Positions 34,736 through 47,150 of a DNA stretch of 64,000 nt are shown in pieces (the first letter of the stretch is position 1; each line of letters begins with the position of its first letter). Made by a program: the position numbers and the translations under genes. Location of the stretch: positions 36,901,774 to 36,965,773 of the forward strand of contig CM046833.1 of the NCBI GenBank assembly GCA_025618425.1, read 5' to 3'. The DNA comes from Heliocidaris tuberculata. Lineage: Eukaryota > Echinodermata > Echinoidea > Camarodonta > Echinometridae. The notes beneath the pieces are model-generated. The model made no database searches, had not been told where the DNA came from, and was given only the letters and a program-made list of their open reading frames with translations.

Positions 34736-35642
34736 AACTACATGTACATGTATATTGTTGACCTCGGATGTTGTAAAATGGTAAAGTCTTAACTATTTCA
34801 AACATTTTGAAATGAAAAAGTTTAGGAAACTTAATGTAGACCTACATGCATAATGTTGAATCTTGATGTCCAACATCAAAATGAGTTGAATTTAGGCCCG
34901 TTTTGAAAGGCCATACTTGGTAGTCGTTTACACGGACATTTTTTCGGACGAGTAATCGACTACTTGGTATTATGATTTTTCCAATAAACCAGGCCGACTG
35001 CTCCAGCCCCGAAGCCCGCAACCTTCTTAGGCCGGAGCACCAGCGTAAAGCCATGAAACCAGTCCCAAACAGTCTGTGCAACAACCGTAACTAATGTCCT
35101 ATTTCCGTATCAAAATGTTAAAATTAAACAAGTTTAAAACGTTCAGTGTTGGTTACAAAATTTAGAGCAATGCAAATTATCTCCTCCTACCTACTTTGTG
35201 AAGACTAAATTAAAATCAAGGTAAAATAAAGTGAAATAGATCGTCATTTTCTTCCCCCTTGACATCACAGTCGTAATCATGATATTGCAGTTGTTTGCCA
35301 GTCGCCAAGAGGTGGCACTCGTACCCGGAAGTACAGTTGGGTTCGGAGCGTTTTAGTACACAAAATCCCATTCATCTTTCTCCGTATTGAAATTGTACAC
35401 ATTCTGAGCGTGCGATCGACATCAAATTCAATGCCCTCGTCAAATCGACATGGGCATGCCCGTGCATGACCCGTCGGCAACGAACAAGCGCGCGTTAGCA
35501 TGTAAGAAGTATTTCAGTGTCGTTTTGTTTACATGATCTATTACTATCTTGAAAATATTCTGTGTTATATACCTCATACATACATGTAGATTCTTATTCA
35601 CTGATTGGTCAAAACTATATCACATGACACGGCGCATCTCGA

Positions 35643-35723
35643 TCTATCATTGTGTCAGAGGGTTTTGGCGTTCTATCAATTGACCTAAGGTCAAATGATA
35701 GAACGTCCAAACCCTGTGATAGA
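35643..35723. repeat. Inverted repeat centred on AGGTCA/TGACCT
   Basis: CTATCA...GGGTTTTGGCGTTCTATCA, TTGACCT-A-AGGTCAA, TGATAGAACGTCCAAACCC...TGATAG. Arms total about 35 bases with one central base. Confidence 0.8.
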
Positions 35724-35883
35724 AAGCGTAACCCCTCCGCGACTTTTGCACACACGTACGTACACAAAATTTGGTTCAGGTTTTAAAAGCGCTTTCGCGA
35801 GGTGCTAGGCTACGACTACATTAATCAATATATACGCGCAGCACGTAAGAATTCAACATGGCGAGTGACTTAGCAAAGGATGA

Positions 35884-36080
35884 GGTATACAAATATATAT
35901 GGACTGCTCTGTAATCGGATGGTGGTTGAAATTATCGCTCCCTTGGGGTGTTCATACCGGCCCTTCTATCACCCCGAGGCGAAGCCGAGGGGGTGATAGA
36001 AGGGCCGGTATGAAAACCACCTTGGGAGTGATAATTTCCACCATCATCCTCATGAGCAGTCAATATTTGTATACTGATAC
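35884..36080. repeat. Long palindrome, about 85-95-base arms
   Basis: The centre near 35984 is CCCCGAGGC-GAAGCC-GAGGGGG. Moving outward, TTCTATCACC, CATACCGGCCC, ATTATCGCTCCC, GATGGTGG, GGACTGCTC and GTATACAAATAT are all mirrored with few changes. No flanking duplication is clear. It lies inside PAG1-like intron 1. Confidence 0.8.
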
Positions 36081-36461
36081 GCGTCCTTTCATTTTTTCCA
36101 AAAACTTGATAGGAGCTCGCTTGCACGGTAAGCTATACGGTGACCGATGTGTGTACGGCTGGCTCACACATCCGCTTATAACTGCAGCTTCCGATGTACA
36201 TGTAGCGGAAGCATACACAGCCAGTCTTAGACTAACAGATGTATCGACAACTAAGAAACTGAAAATTTGTGGAATTTTCTGTACTGAGCAATTGGGAGAG
36301 GAGCTCGCAAGATACATGTACGTCACAGAGTTACCAATTTGTGTTTGGTTGATTAGAATTTCAAAAATTCATAACTTTCTTATTTCTTATTGGATTGTGC
36401 TCAAACTCTCACTAATCTGTTTCTCTCATTTGTTTTCCTGTTATTCAAATCAACATAATAC

Positions 36462-36486
36462 CAGGGTGGACTTTCCCTTTAAGGGG
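36462..36486. mobile_element. Remnant end of the CTTTAAAGGGAAAGT MITE family
   Basis: GGTGGACTTTCCCTTTAAGG matches the terminal repeat of the element at 47151-47657. The other end could not be found. Confidence 0.45.
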
Positions 36487-36995
36487 GTAATCACAGTTTA
36501 TAGAATACCGTTGTGAAATTGAAAAACAGAAGCATACATGTCATTGAAAGTTTTGGAGAAATCAGACATTATTTCAGTGAATTTTTTGAAAAGTTTCACC
36601 TACATAGACTAGAAGTTATTAGTAAAGGTTGATTACTGTAGTACAATCCAGGTGAGTATTAATGATTGTGTATGATTTTATTGAAAGGTTTTAGAATCAT
36701 CAAAATGATAACATATTTGAATGTTCTTCATCTTGATGAAAATTATAAACACTGAAAAGAACTTCATAAATTTACACTGTACATGTGGCATAAAAATTTT
36801 GGTCCAAAGTTTTCAAATATTTCTGTAATATTTGGAGTACGAGTGCATTTCAAGAGCAATGAATTTTATGAGACAAATTTACTAATGTATGGCTACATGT
36901 ATTTACCACTGAGGAATAAAAGGAATGAGAAAGAGCTCTGTTCAAAGCTCATATTTTTTTCGCTTTCAGTTGCCTAAATTTTATCACCCTTCTCT

Positions 36996-37409
36996 TTAAC
37001 CCTTTCGAGACAGGAATTATTTAAGAGCTCAATTGATCACATTTTGTTCTGCAAATTGGCAACAATAATATTTTTCTTTTAGTGCTACATGGTTCTAATT
37101 AGATGTGATGTCTTGAAAATAATATACATGGTTAGGAACTTTGTCGAAAAGTTGAAAAAGTTGCCAATTTGGACAAAAAACAATGATTTTGAATCTCTCA
37201 ATGTGTTGCCAATTTAAGGATGTTCAATCTTATTCTCCTTTTTAAAATTCCTGACATCAAACGCAATATGATCACGCAACAAAAATGGACACAGTATGTG
37301 CAGAATTTTTGCTCTTTCTACTTATGCATCTGGTATATTTTTTAAGGCTCTAAATCAAAAGTTATTGGGCCAAACCACAAAATGTGGTCAATTGTCTCGA
37401 AAGGGTTAA
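36996..37409 (+). mobile_element. TTAA-flanked MITE (piggyBac-like), copy 3
   Basis: TTAA at 36996-36999 and 37406-37409 flank an element starting CCCTTTCGAGACAGGAATTA. Same family as 371-787, in the same orientation. Confidence 0.75.
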
Positions 37410-38003
37410 AGACTGACTCCCGTCATGGCAGTACATGTAGGTCCATCCTACTGTCCACAGCCAGCCATACAGTAGCGTCATGGTCAGAAACATGCTATTT
37501 TTCTTGCAATAATCCGACAGGAAGAAGTTATCTAAATTTAACAGCACTCGCTGTGTCCATCACTCATCACTGGACAAATCAAATAGGCTTTTCAGAGAGG
37601 ACCTGATGACAGATGTGACCTGAAAAAAGAAAAGATCTTTTGCTTGGCATCAGATACCAAAATGGAAATCTGTATTCTGTATAGATACGTGATCAGTTAT
37701 TAATGAGGCATATCATTATAGTCTCCAATGCACACCCCCTTTTTAAGAAGCATTATTCACATACAATGTAATAGTTTTTTGACACAAAAACTCTTTAGGC
37801 TTATAGAGTCTGAGCCTTACAGCCCACAGACAATATTTATGTACATGTACAGGTACAGTACATGTACATTGTTTATGTGTTGTTGTTGTTTGGTTTTGTT
37901 TGGCAATTCATCAAAAAAATTTAATGAATTTTTTGTCTTAATCTGTCATTAATCTCTTGAATTTTTCTGTGTATTGCAGTAACTCCACTGATTTCCTTTT
38001 TCT

Positions 38004-38381
38004 TTAAAGTGTACCAATCACCTGAAAAAATAATTTGCGTATGTACAGCTAGAAAGTATAAATTCAACCTCAAAGAACTTTGTCTGGTATTCTATAGGTC
38101 AACAGTTAATGAGTATGAAGGAAATAAAGCATAACATGAAAATGCTCGTGCGGAACCGAACTCAGAGTTTGGTTCCGCGCGAGCCTTTACCTTGACAAGC
38201 GCGTACGGGTGTGTCAAGTAGTCTACTCACGAGTCGCTTTTACGCTTATGGAGGGTGTAATTAAAATTGCAATATCTCTTTATAGAATTGATATTTAAAG
38301 CCCATACTTTGAATATATTATAACGACATGCAACCTCTAGCATACAGAGCAAAATTATTTTTTGTGATTGGTACCCTTTAA
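38004..38381 (+). mobile_element. MITE with AAGTGTACCAATCAC ends, copy 1
   Basis: TTAAAGTGTACCAATCACCT at the left is mirrored by GTGATTGGTACCCTTTAA at the right, both against TTAA. The interior holds a palindrome, GGAACCGAACTC-AGAGTTTGGTTCC. A second full copy is at 57137-57504. Confidence 0.8.
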
Positions 38382-38679
38382 CCTCTGTTTACGTACATTT
38401 TTTTCTACCCAAAATGTGTATGTTTCTGTACCCTATCATCATTGTTTGTATATATATCCTATCATTACGTTTTGTATTCTATTCTATTATTATTGGAAAT
38501 GTTTGTACAATGTATCACCAGTGGAATAAGAAGTTCCAGTATTGGACAATAAATGCATACTTATATACTTAAATTATGAAGAAAGAGAAATAATAAAGAC
38601 TATAGTACCATTCAAAATCTTTGATTCGGAATTCATACATGTAAGAACAAAAGATGTACATGTAGTTAAAGAGAAAACT

Positions 38680-39010
38680 ACAGATGAGGTCAAGGTGAAA
38701 ATAATTTGTCAGCTTTCTCATTCTGCTTTTATGTCAGTTTGGAAGAACATCATAGTACTAGAAATTATGTCCCCTGAGAAATATTGCTCTTCAAGTGCCC
38801 TTAAATATATGTATGAAGAGAAATAGGTGAAGTGTTCTGGCCGAAGATTCATGCCACATGTGCGTGCAGTGTGCTTTTCAGTGAGATTGGGTCAATTTCT
38901 TATCATTTTGTATACGTACATGTAGACATGATTAACCTAAATTTCCCAATTGCTTTGAGACAGTTTCTTTCACACTGTAATCACATGACCATAACTTAAC
39001 TTTATAAATC
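38680..39010 (+). repeat. Dispersed repeat, copy 1 of 3
   Basis: Shares GAGCTTTCTCATTC, TGTCAGTTTGGAAGAACATC, GGCCGAA.ATTCATGCCACA and GTGCTTTTCAG.GAGATT with the blocks at 39630-40035 and 46045-46445. About 300 bases, all on the same strand. The family is not recognised. The 94-residue frame over this copy is not conserved in the other two. Confidence 0.65.
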
Positions 39011-39187
39011 TTTAAAACTTGATTTTTTGTATAAAGATGTACTGTGCTGTGTATATGTACATGTACATCCAAGAGTCAGTGGTTGGGCGAAGACCAATCT
39101 CGGTTTCGAATTATCTGGGTCTTGGTGTTGGTCTCAACCTTGAGACCTGTGTAATATACTCCTGGTCTTGGTCTTGGAACCCCTAGA

Positions 39188-39327
39188 GAGCATTTCATCA
39201 GGCATTTTGTCAGTGATTTTTAATGACAAATTTGCTCTAAGCCAATCAGATTATCAGATGCAAGGATTTCAGTAGCTTATAACAGTTGTCAGTAAAAATC
39301 ACTGACAAAATGCTTGATGAAATGCTC
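39188..39327. mobile_element. Palindromic MITE (GAGCATTTCATCA family), copy 1
   Basis: GAGCATTTCATCAGGCATTT and TTTGTCAGTGATTTTTA are mirrored at the other end. The central part, GCCAATCAGATGCAAGG and TTTCAGTAGCTTATAACAG, is shared with the copies at 42506-42638 and 60571-60722. Confidence 0.8.
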
Positions 39328-39629
39328 CCCTGGTCTTGACTACAACACTGCCATCAAATTGTCACGCATACACGTGCATGTACAGTATGCATTCTTTTAC
39401 CTTTCAGGGAAAGTTATCACAAATTAAGAATGTTCCGAGTATACATGTAGGGCACTCCTTGTACATGTTGTCAGAAGATGAAACTTGGTGGTTTTGTTAC
39501 GCAGAAAGCTTGTGTTTAGGATGTATGTGTACCTACATGTACATGTATATAGAGACTTTAAAAGGGAAGTAATACATCTGTAGATGACATACACATGTAT
39601 GCCAGGACATGTTTCAAAGTTACAATGTA

Positions 39630-40035
39630 AAGAGAAGGTTGAGTTCTGGGAAAGGTGAACAAATAATTTGTGAGCTTTCTCATTCTTTTTTTTGTCAGTT
39701 TGGAAGAACATCATAGTAGAAATTTTTGCCAGGTGAAAAGGATTGCTCAAGTACCCTCATATTCGAAATATGACGAGAAATACACACTGTAGCTGAAATG
39801 TACGGGCCGAACATTCATGGCACATGTGTGTGCAGTCCTACATTACATACCAATTTCTGTGTGCAGTGCATGTGCTTTTCAGGGAGATTGGGTCAATTTC
39901 TTATTAGTTTGATGATTCCAAAACCTCACAGTATGTAAAGTACACCACATCTTATCTACATGAATACACACAATGTAACCAACCTTTCCCAGAATCTTTT
40001 AGAGAATTTCTTTCAGATTGTAATCGCATTCATGA
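39630..40035 (+). repeat. Dispersed repeat, copy 2 of 3
   Basis: Starts near AGAGAAGGTTGAGTTCTGGG and ends near CTTTCAGATTGTAATC. See the copies at 38680 and 46045. Confidence 0.65.
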
Positions 40036-40594
40036 CTAGAACTCAACTTTATCTTTATTGTATGTTTCTAACATGAACAGTCTCTTATTTCATTCTGTAT
40101 AGAGTGAATAATAATGGATAGTTGTCCCTAAAGGAAACTGTTGCCAAAGAATTAACCAAAGGTTTCCTTCTGCCTGGCTATAAACGATACTTAGCGATGT
40201 CCTTCCTCTATTGTAGCCTTCTGTCATAGCTGGCTAATTTATCAGATTAGGATTCAGCTTGAATGTTCAAGGAACTGCCAGGAAGTTATTTGGCAATCAC
40301 CCTTAAAGTGTGGATGGAAGACTACCACCTGGGCTTGTTCTGTATGTTGTTCAGTTACTTTGCCAGTACAGCCAATTTCATGTTATTTTGCTGCAATTTC
40401 TATGAATTTGAATCATGTAATGTCCATGTAAGAAAAGTCGTGGCTGTTACAGTGTTCTTAGTCTTTTATTCTTCTGTGTGCATTCTAATTTTGCATTCTT
40501 TTGAAGCATGGCATCAAAATGGAATTCCCTTTTCATTATCAAATACATGTAGGCCTCCAAGGTATTAAAATATGTGTACTAGTCAAGGTAAACA

Positions 40595-40655
40595 TGTACA
40601 TGTACATGTACATGTACTGAAATTACATGACATGTACATGTACATGTACATGTTA
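40595..40655. repeat. (ACATGT)n cluster
   Basis: Two runs of four or more overlapping TACATG units. Similar short runs occur near 43016, 44394, 46285, 47685, 55568, 60020 and many other places in 35-62 kb. Confidence 0.85.
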
Positions 40656-40744
40656 GCATGAGTGTAGTGTATGATACACTAGCAATGTACTTTATAAATG
40701 AAATTTAGCAATACTTGGCAGCACTTGTCCTTCTACATGTGTAT

Positions 40745-41445
40745 TCGTCCCCTCCCTCCCTCGGTCGCTCCCTCGGTCGCTCCCTCGGTCGCTCCCTCGG
40801 TCCCTCCCTTCCTCTTGCCCTTCATGCCCTCCCCTCCCCTCCCCTCCCCTCATGCCCTCCCCTCCCCTCCCCTCCCCTCCCCTTCATGCCCTCCCCTCCC
40901 CTCCCCTCCCCTCCCCTTCATGCCCTCCCCTCCTCCTACATGTAGTTCATGCCCTCCCCCTCCCTCCCCTCCCTCCCCTTCATGCTCTCCCCTCCTTCCC
41001 CTCATGCCATGCCTTCCCCTCCCTCCCCTTCATGCTCTCCCCTCCATCCCTTTCATGCCCTCCCCTCCTCCCTTCATGCCCTCCCCACCCTCCCTTCATG
41101 CCCTCCCCTCTATCCCCTTCATGCCCTCCCCTCCCTTCCCTTCATGCCCTCCCCTCCCTCCCTTCATACCCTCCCCTCCATCCCCTCATGCCCTCCCCTC
41201 TATCCCCTTCATGCCCTCCCCTCCCTCCCCTTCATGCCCTCCCCTCCCTCCCTTCATACCCTCCCCTCCCTCCCCTTCATGCCCTCCCTCCCTCCCCTCA
41301 TGCCCTCTCCTCCTTCCCCTTCATGCCCTCCCCTCCCTCCCTTCAAGCCCTCCCCTCTCTTCCCTCTCCTTCATGCCCTCCCCTCCCTCCCCTTTATGCC
41401 CTCCCCTCCCTCCCTCCCTCCCCCTCATGCTCTCCCCTCCTCTCC
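40745..41445. repeat. 700-base CCCTCCCCT pyrimidine tract
   Basis: Almost pure C and T on the plus strand, broken about every 25-40 bases by CTTCATGC. The unit is CCCTCCCCTCCCTCCCCTTC plus ATG. The three long overlapping frames (Pro/Ser/Leu/His/Ala) come from this repeat. A GGTCGCTCCCTC trio marks its left end. Confidence 0.95.
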
Positions 41446-41449
41446 AAAA

Positions 41450-42135
41450 GATTAATCACAATACATGCACTTGACAAAATTTGCAATAATTGTACAGTAG
41501 ATCCTATCAAAGCTCAAAATTACATTACTTGAAATTCACAATTTGTAAAATGAATGAACAAATTTGCTACATTTAGCAAACCAGGTTGCAGATTGCTTGA
41601 CAATTGCATCCATTTTCTGTCCTTCCCTCGCTTTTTTCTGTCTTGCTCACTTTCCTTGTCAAGTTTTGAGATTGTTCCAATATTGCGTGTCGACCATCCT
41701 CTTGTATCCTGCCGAAATTAAACGCTGGTCAAATTTACACAAAATGAATGAAACTCTTTCTCTGTTTGATCAATTAGGGCCTGTCCTGTGGAAGCTGTCA
41801 TACATACTGCTGCTTTCTAGATTGCAGTGATATCAGTTAGCAATAACAGGAGAGACCATCCCAAAAAGCAAATACATACATGTACATGTAGAAGGAATGA
41901 AGAAATATTAAAAAAAAAAACTCTTTTTTAATATCCACATCACTCCTGCAATCCATTGATCAAACCCAATCTCACCCACACAGTCCATACTGACTGTACA
42001 GATAGATGGATAGCTTTTCTCTTCGCTATCCCCTTCTTCATTTTTATTTTCCCCTATTTTAAAAATTTCTAATCAGTTTTATACTTTTCTGTACACTGTT
42101 AGACTGTGATCCCCTTTTCTGTCATGTAATTATTT
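41450..42135. other. Intron sequence without recognised content
   Basis: Unique AT-rich DNA in PAG1-like intron 1. No gene-like frame. Confidence 0.4.
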
Positions 42136-42159
42136 GAACACTCTTTCTCTTCTTCACTT

Positions 42160-42412
42160 GATGTCCTCCTCCTCCTCCTCTTCTTCCCCCGCCTCATCAA
42201 TCTTCTGCTCCTCATCACCATCACCAGCAATTCTCTCTCCGTCTTTCTGTCTTACAATGTATAATGAACACCTTTCCTTATACATGTACATGTATGTCAT
42301 CATTGTCATCATCATCATCACCACCATCATCATCGTCATGATCATTGTCACCATTGACATCATCGTCATCATCATCATTATCATCACTTGATCATCACCA
42401 TCCATTATCATT

Positions 42413-42447
<35 letters not shown>

Positions 42448-42485
42448 TACCATCATCATCATCGATCATCATCATCTCTCCCTCT
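42160..42485. repeat. (TCC)n and (ATC)n microsatellite complex
   Basis: A CCTCCTCCTC run passes into long CATCATCATC runs with ATTGTC interruptions and then CTCTCTCCCTCTC. The poly-Met, poly-His and poly-Ser frames here are artefacts. Confidence 0.95.
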
Positions 42486-42505
42486 CTCTCTCTCCCTCTC
42501 TCCTG

Positions 42506-42638
42506 GAGATCGTTTCATCAAGCGTTTTGTCAGGATTTTTACTGACAAATTTGCTCTCAGCCAATCAGATGCAAGGATTTCAGTAGCTTATAACAGTTGT
42601 CGGTAAATATCACTGACAAAACACTTGATGAAACACTC
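42506..42638. mobile_element. Palindromic MITE (GAGCATTTCATCA family), copy 2
   Basis: GTTTCATCAAGCGTTTTGTC at the left is mirrored by GACAAAACACTTGATGAAAC at the right. The centre matches copy 1 at 39188-39327. Confidence 0.8.
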
Positions 42639-42639
42639 C

Positions 42640-44180
42640 CCTGTTTTCTGTTAATTCTAAAAAGTTGTTTGTTACGGTGGCCATACAAGTATTCTTTCAC
42701 TGTCGTAAAGACTACAATGTACAAATATTGTTAATCCTTTTTGTGTCAACTCTTTAAACTTGTTGCACATATTGATCTTTCAACATTGAACACACAAGGA
42801 AAAGGACTATTTGTTATTCAGGATATAAAACTTATCCTGAGTGTATAAATACAGCACCAAGACAAAATTAGTTTAATCGGGAAGGAAGTCTACATGATGT
42901 ACTTGAGTGTGAGACAGAAACTCTTTGTATTCCTTTTAAGTGTCTAGATAGATACTTTCTGTCACGAGCGAGTTAAGAAGTAGTGAATGTAATAATATGT
43001 AATTCACAGTGCAATGTACATGTACATTTGTGTAGATGTAGAATACATGTATGTGAATGTACTGGCTTCAAAAGTTAGTACATTGTACATGTATGCCATT
43101 CACAAACCAGAAAAATTGGTTATGACCCAGGTTATGACAAATTACTCCAAACTAGTACAAGGAAGCATGAATAAGTATCATAGGGGTAATCAATGGCAGT
43201 GTGGTCCACAGGCGGTTTTAACATGTAACAGCGACGGGTTTGAATTTTGAAACTACAGGTTTGAAAATCAGCGACAGGTTAAGACTTTTTAAATAAGGAT
43301 TTTCAAACCAAATTATTTATGAAATGTTGGTCATAAAATTTGTTTCAAAATGCTTGAAAATATGTCTGATATTCCACCAGCACCACAGAGCTTCCAGGGC
43401 CCTCAAGCAGGCTCTGGACTCCGGCCGCAAGGGACTCTCCGCTTGGCACACATCAGTATAATATACTTCTTGCCAGTTGCGATTTTACATGTTTGAATTT
43501 TTGTACAAGTGGAGTGGACCTCCCTGATCCATGGTGAAATAATTCTCACAAAAGTGAATCTTGAAGAGAATTAGTTTACACAATATCTGACTAACAAATT
43601 ATCTGACTAACAATTGCAAAATAATGAAATTATCAGACAAGATCATGTTGTTCTGATAATAAAAGAAAAAGATTAATGAAATGTCAACACAAAATTTCTA
43701 TCTCCCACTGTAAGAAATGGAACATTTTATTGATTCTGATTTAAATAAGTAACCATGACAACCAAATTTTATCATTTTTCAGTACACCTAGTGATACACT
43801 CCACAGTAAATCATAAAGCAATCCATCACATTTAATCACTTATTTTTACAAGCCTGAGCCTCCCAACTTGGAAAATTTTGAAATGTCCGTCTGTGACGCG
43901 AACTGATCACACTCTAATCTCTTATTACATGGAGCACATTTTTTTTAATAATTAGATGCAATTATGTTAATTTGCATACAATTACATTGGCATAAATTAA
44001 AGTAAAAACCCATCTTTTTTCACTGTATAATAGTCATCTCTCAGTATGAGCTTCAATAGGTGTTGCCACTATACAGTAAAATCATACCCTTTCCAGGTCC
44101 TTTTGCAAGTAATTAAGTTGAAGGAAAAAAGACAATTTGTCTGTGCATTATGTAATAATTAACATGCATAATTAAGTAAT
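42640..44180. other. Intron sequence without recognised genes
   Basis: AT-rich, with TACATGTA clusters near 43017-43095. A 78-residue frame at 43014 has no motif. Confidence 0.4.
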
Positions 44181-44186
44181 TCTGAT

Positions 44187-45702
44187 GTCACACACGTGAC
44201 CCCAAAACATGAAAAGATTATGCTATTTGAAAAATACAATTTGGATAATCTATATTTTTCCTGTCATAAGCTAACTTGTATGTGTCCTCAATCTCACCAA
44301 ATATTATTCCAAATATGATTCTCGTTCTTTAAATATCGCCCAATGTAACTTTGTCACACGCATGACCTGAGTGCAAATGGTCAAGTGCATACATGTACAT
44401 GTACATGTACATGTATGTACTGTGCAAATCATGTGTAGAGTCTTTTTCATCTATTATTAAGTTTCTTGACCTAATAATTCTGTTTTCACTTTTTGTATTC
44501 CTCTTGCTTAATCCTCTGAATTGATTGCATAACCCTATACAATTACATGTATGATTAAATTGTTATTAGCTATCATATAATATATGTAATATAATTGGCC
44601 AATGGAAATGTGCTTCTGAAAATAGTTTATAAAACAAGGTGAAGATGAATATACATGTATATCAGCATGAAAAATTTGATTTTTTCTACTTTGATTCTTT
44701 GGCCTGAACATTAATAATAAATGATAATAGTAAATATCAATGATAATATAGTATATAATGATAATAGTTACAATAACAATAACAAGAATTAATGCTATGT
44801 CTTGTTTACCCAGGGTAGCCTCATCAGTACTAATTACTTTTCTCTCTAAAGGGCCCTGCAAGTATTATTACCCTGTCTTAGCAAGACAACTGTAGTGCTC
44901 AGTGCATTCAAGAAATAAATCCTACAGGTACCCACTTCCTACACCTGGATAGAGCATGGCAAATGCAGATAAATGTCTTGCTAAAGGACATTAGTGCCAT
45001 GGCAATTAATTGAACCCCATACCTTGTGATCTGCATTATATGGTCACTTATCCACTAGACCAAAACACCTCCACAGTAAATCAATAATCAATAAATGATA
45101 TCAATAAATGTATGAAAACGAAAAAGGAAACCAAAATTGTGTGTTCCCTGGGTATTTTTCATAAAGAAAAGACCTTAGAATCACTTTCTACCATATTGAC
45201 GATAATTTGTATAGAGCTATTGCAAAATGAATTAAAATACTAAATATTATGATTTTTCAATAGTTCAGCAAATCTGTACACATTACCTATGGTATGTCAC
45301 ACATGTGACCAAACATGATGATACAAAATATTACATAACAAAAATCTTATGCAACTTTCAACAGAATTAATGCTATTTTCTAAGAGATAGTACCATGAAA
45401 TATACCTACCATAAATATGAACATTGAAGCTTTTGAAAATTTAGAGGGATTTAAAGATGAAATGTGAGTTTGAAAAACCTGCTTCCGTCACGGTGGAAGG
45501 TCACACACGTGACCTGAATTTTTTGACCTCTGATGTAGAACAGGTATTATCATTGACCTTTTTTTGTTATTAAATCCATGTACCTATAGATGTCTGTTTT
45601 TGCTGTATATACATGAAAATCCAACACACTTGGAAGGTTATCATAATTATAGGGCTCACAATAAATAGCCCAATTCCCTGTTTTTTGGTCACACATGTGA
45701 CT
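44187..45702. repeat. Region with scattered GTCACACAYGTGACC words
   Basis: The near-palindrome GTCACACACGTGACC, or a close variant, occurs at 44187-44201, 44353-44367, 45296-45310, 45500-45514 and 45688-45702. Each is GGTCAC-type half-sites around a 3-4 base centre, creating CACGTG or CATGTG. A SINE (44860-45073) has inserted among them. No coding frame is visible. Confidence 0.7.
44860..45073 (-). mobile_element. tRNA-derived SINE
   Basis: On the minus strand the 5' head reads TGTTTTGGTCTAGTGGATAA (A box) and GGGGTTCAATTA (B box) 35-40 bases later, the spacing of an RNA polymerase III promoter in a tRNA-like head. It is followed by CTAATGTCCTTTAGCAAGAC and a tail of about 120 bases ending near GGGTAATAAT. 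A related head is at 50527. Confidence 0.8.
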
Positions 45703-46044
45703 GAGAATGGCCCAAGAAAGGTTTTATGAGAGAAAAAAGTTTCATGTACATGTATTTACGTGTACATGCATTCCTTTGTAATCATCGATCCGATGTTATC
45801 CTTTCATTTGTAATTTGCTGGATATGATTATTACTCAAAAGTCATGTAAATATTGTGTGTAAATGTAATATCATGGCACATACTAAATTTTTCCGACAAA
45901 AATGTGGATATTAAACAAAATCGCAAGAATAAATGTATAAACAGGATGCACATGGCTTTGGATAATTCATAAAAAAGGTAATTTATGGTGGATAAATTGA
46001 GGGGTTATCTAATTGATTTATTTAGATTAGTGATGGTGATAAAA

Positions 46045-46445
46045 GAGAAGGTTGAGTTCTGGGAAAGGTCAAAATGATTTGAGAGCTTTCTCATTCCATT
46101 TATGTCAGTTTGGAACAATATCATAGGAGAAATGTTCCCTGAAATGATTGCTCATCAAATGCCCTCATATTCAAAAGATGATGAGAAATAGCTGAAATGT
46201 TTGGGCCGAACATTCATGCCACATTGTGTGTGCAGTCCCATCTAGCCATTTCTGTGTGCAGTGCATGTGCTTTTCAGCCAGATTACATGTACATGTACAT
46301 GTAGGTCAATTTCTTATCATTTGATGGTTCCAAAACCTTGCAGTACTCCATTTCTCATGTAGTTATCATCTACATGTACCTTTCCCAATTGTGTTGGGAC
46401 AGTTTCTTTCACTACATGTATTCAATCTCATGACCAGGGCCCAGT
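46045..46445 (+). repeat. Dispersed repeat, copy 3 of 3
   Basis: AGAGAAGGTTGAGTTCTGGG at the left, then GAGAGCTTTCTCATTC, GGGCCGAACATTCATGCCAC and GCAGTGCATGTGCTTTTCAG. Colinear with 39630-40035. Confidence 0.65.
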
Positions 46446-46597
46446 TGCATAAAACTATACCATTAGCAGTAACTTTGCCATCAATGGTAACTCCCATGGA
46501 AACCTTGATTTTGATTGGCTGTTGAGTGATGTTACCATGGTAGTTACCATTGATAGCAGAGTTACCATTAATGGTAAGTTTTATGCAGCGGGGTCCA
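46436..46597. mobile_element. Palindromic MITE (GGGCCC / TTGCATAAAAC)
   Basis: GGGCCCAGTTGCATAAAACT with CCATTAGCAGTAAC is mirrored by GTTACCATTAATGGTAAG and TTTTATGCAGCGGGGTCC. Inner CCATCAATGGTAACTCCCAT also pairs with its counterpart. Confidence 0.75.
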
Positions 46598-46599
46598 GA

Positions 46600-47150
46600 A
46601 TCCAACTTTATCTTTAAATGTGTTGTTTACATGTATGCCTACATGTACATGTGTATCCTGTTTTATATCATTGTTTCTGGGTATTAAATTACATAAGCTC
46701 AGGATATATGCTCTGCCTCATTTGAATTCTTTTCCTAGAATTTTGTTATTTTTTAGAAGATTTGTCTAAACATTTAGGTGAAGGATGAGGACCAGGAAAT
46801 TGATTTGTTTTTTTGGTGGGTGTACAATAAATAGACCTATGTGGATCTATATGTAAATGTTTACACGAACATGTAGATTGATTTAGGCATTCTGACTGTA
46901 AGTTATAAATACTTTTTACAGATATATGTTTAAATGTATCAGTCAGATCAGAACCCAAGAATTCTAAAAATCTCCCCTGCCTGCATTAGATTGAAAGAGG
47001 CAAGTACTTACATGTAGTTGGCTACAGCCTGCATCTGAAAAAAAAGAAAAATCTGAACATACATGTATGTACATGCTGTACATACATGTACATGTAGGCA
47101 TACATTTTAATTCTTGGTAATAGTCAAATAGTAGTAAACTCAAGATTACC
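46600..47150. other. Intron sequence without recognised content
   Basis: AT-rich with TACATGTA clusters near 46630 and 47060-47097. Confidence 0.4.

Noticed and set aside
35899..36516. 205-residue frame
   Set aside because: Its first third is the palindrome at 35884-36080 and its end is the MITE remnant GACTTTCCCTTTAAGG. Not family-like.
38542..38826. 94-residue frame MDNKCILIYLNYEER
   Set aside because: It overlaps a three-copy dispersed repeat whose other copies do not keep the frame.
40698..41532. Three overlapping Pro/Ser/Leu-rich frames of up to 258 residues
   Set aside because: They follow the CCCTCCCCT minisatellite in all three frames, with no domain and no codon preference.
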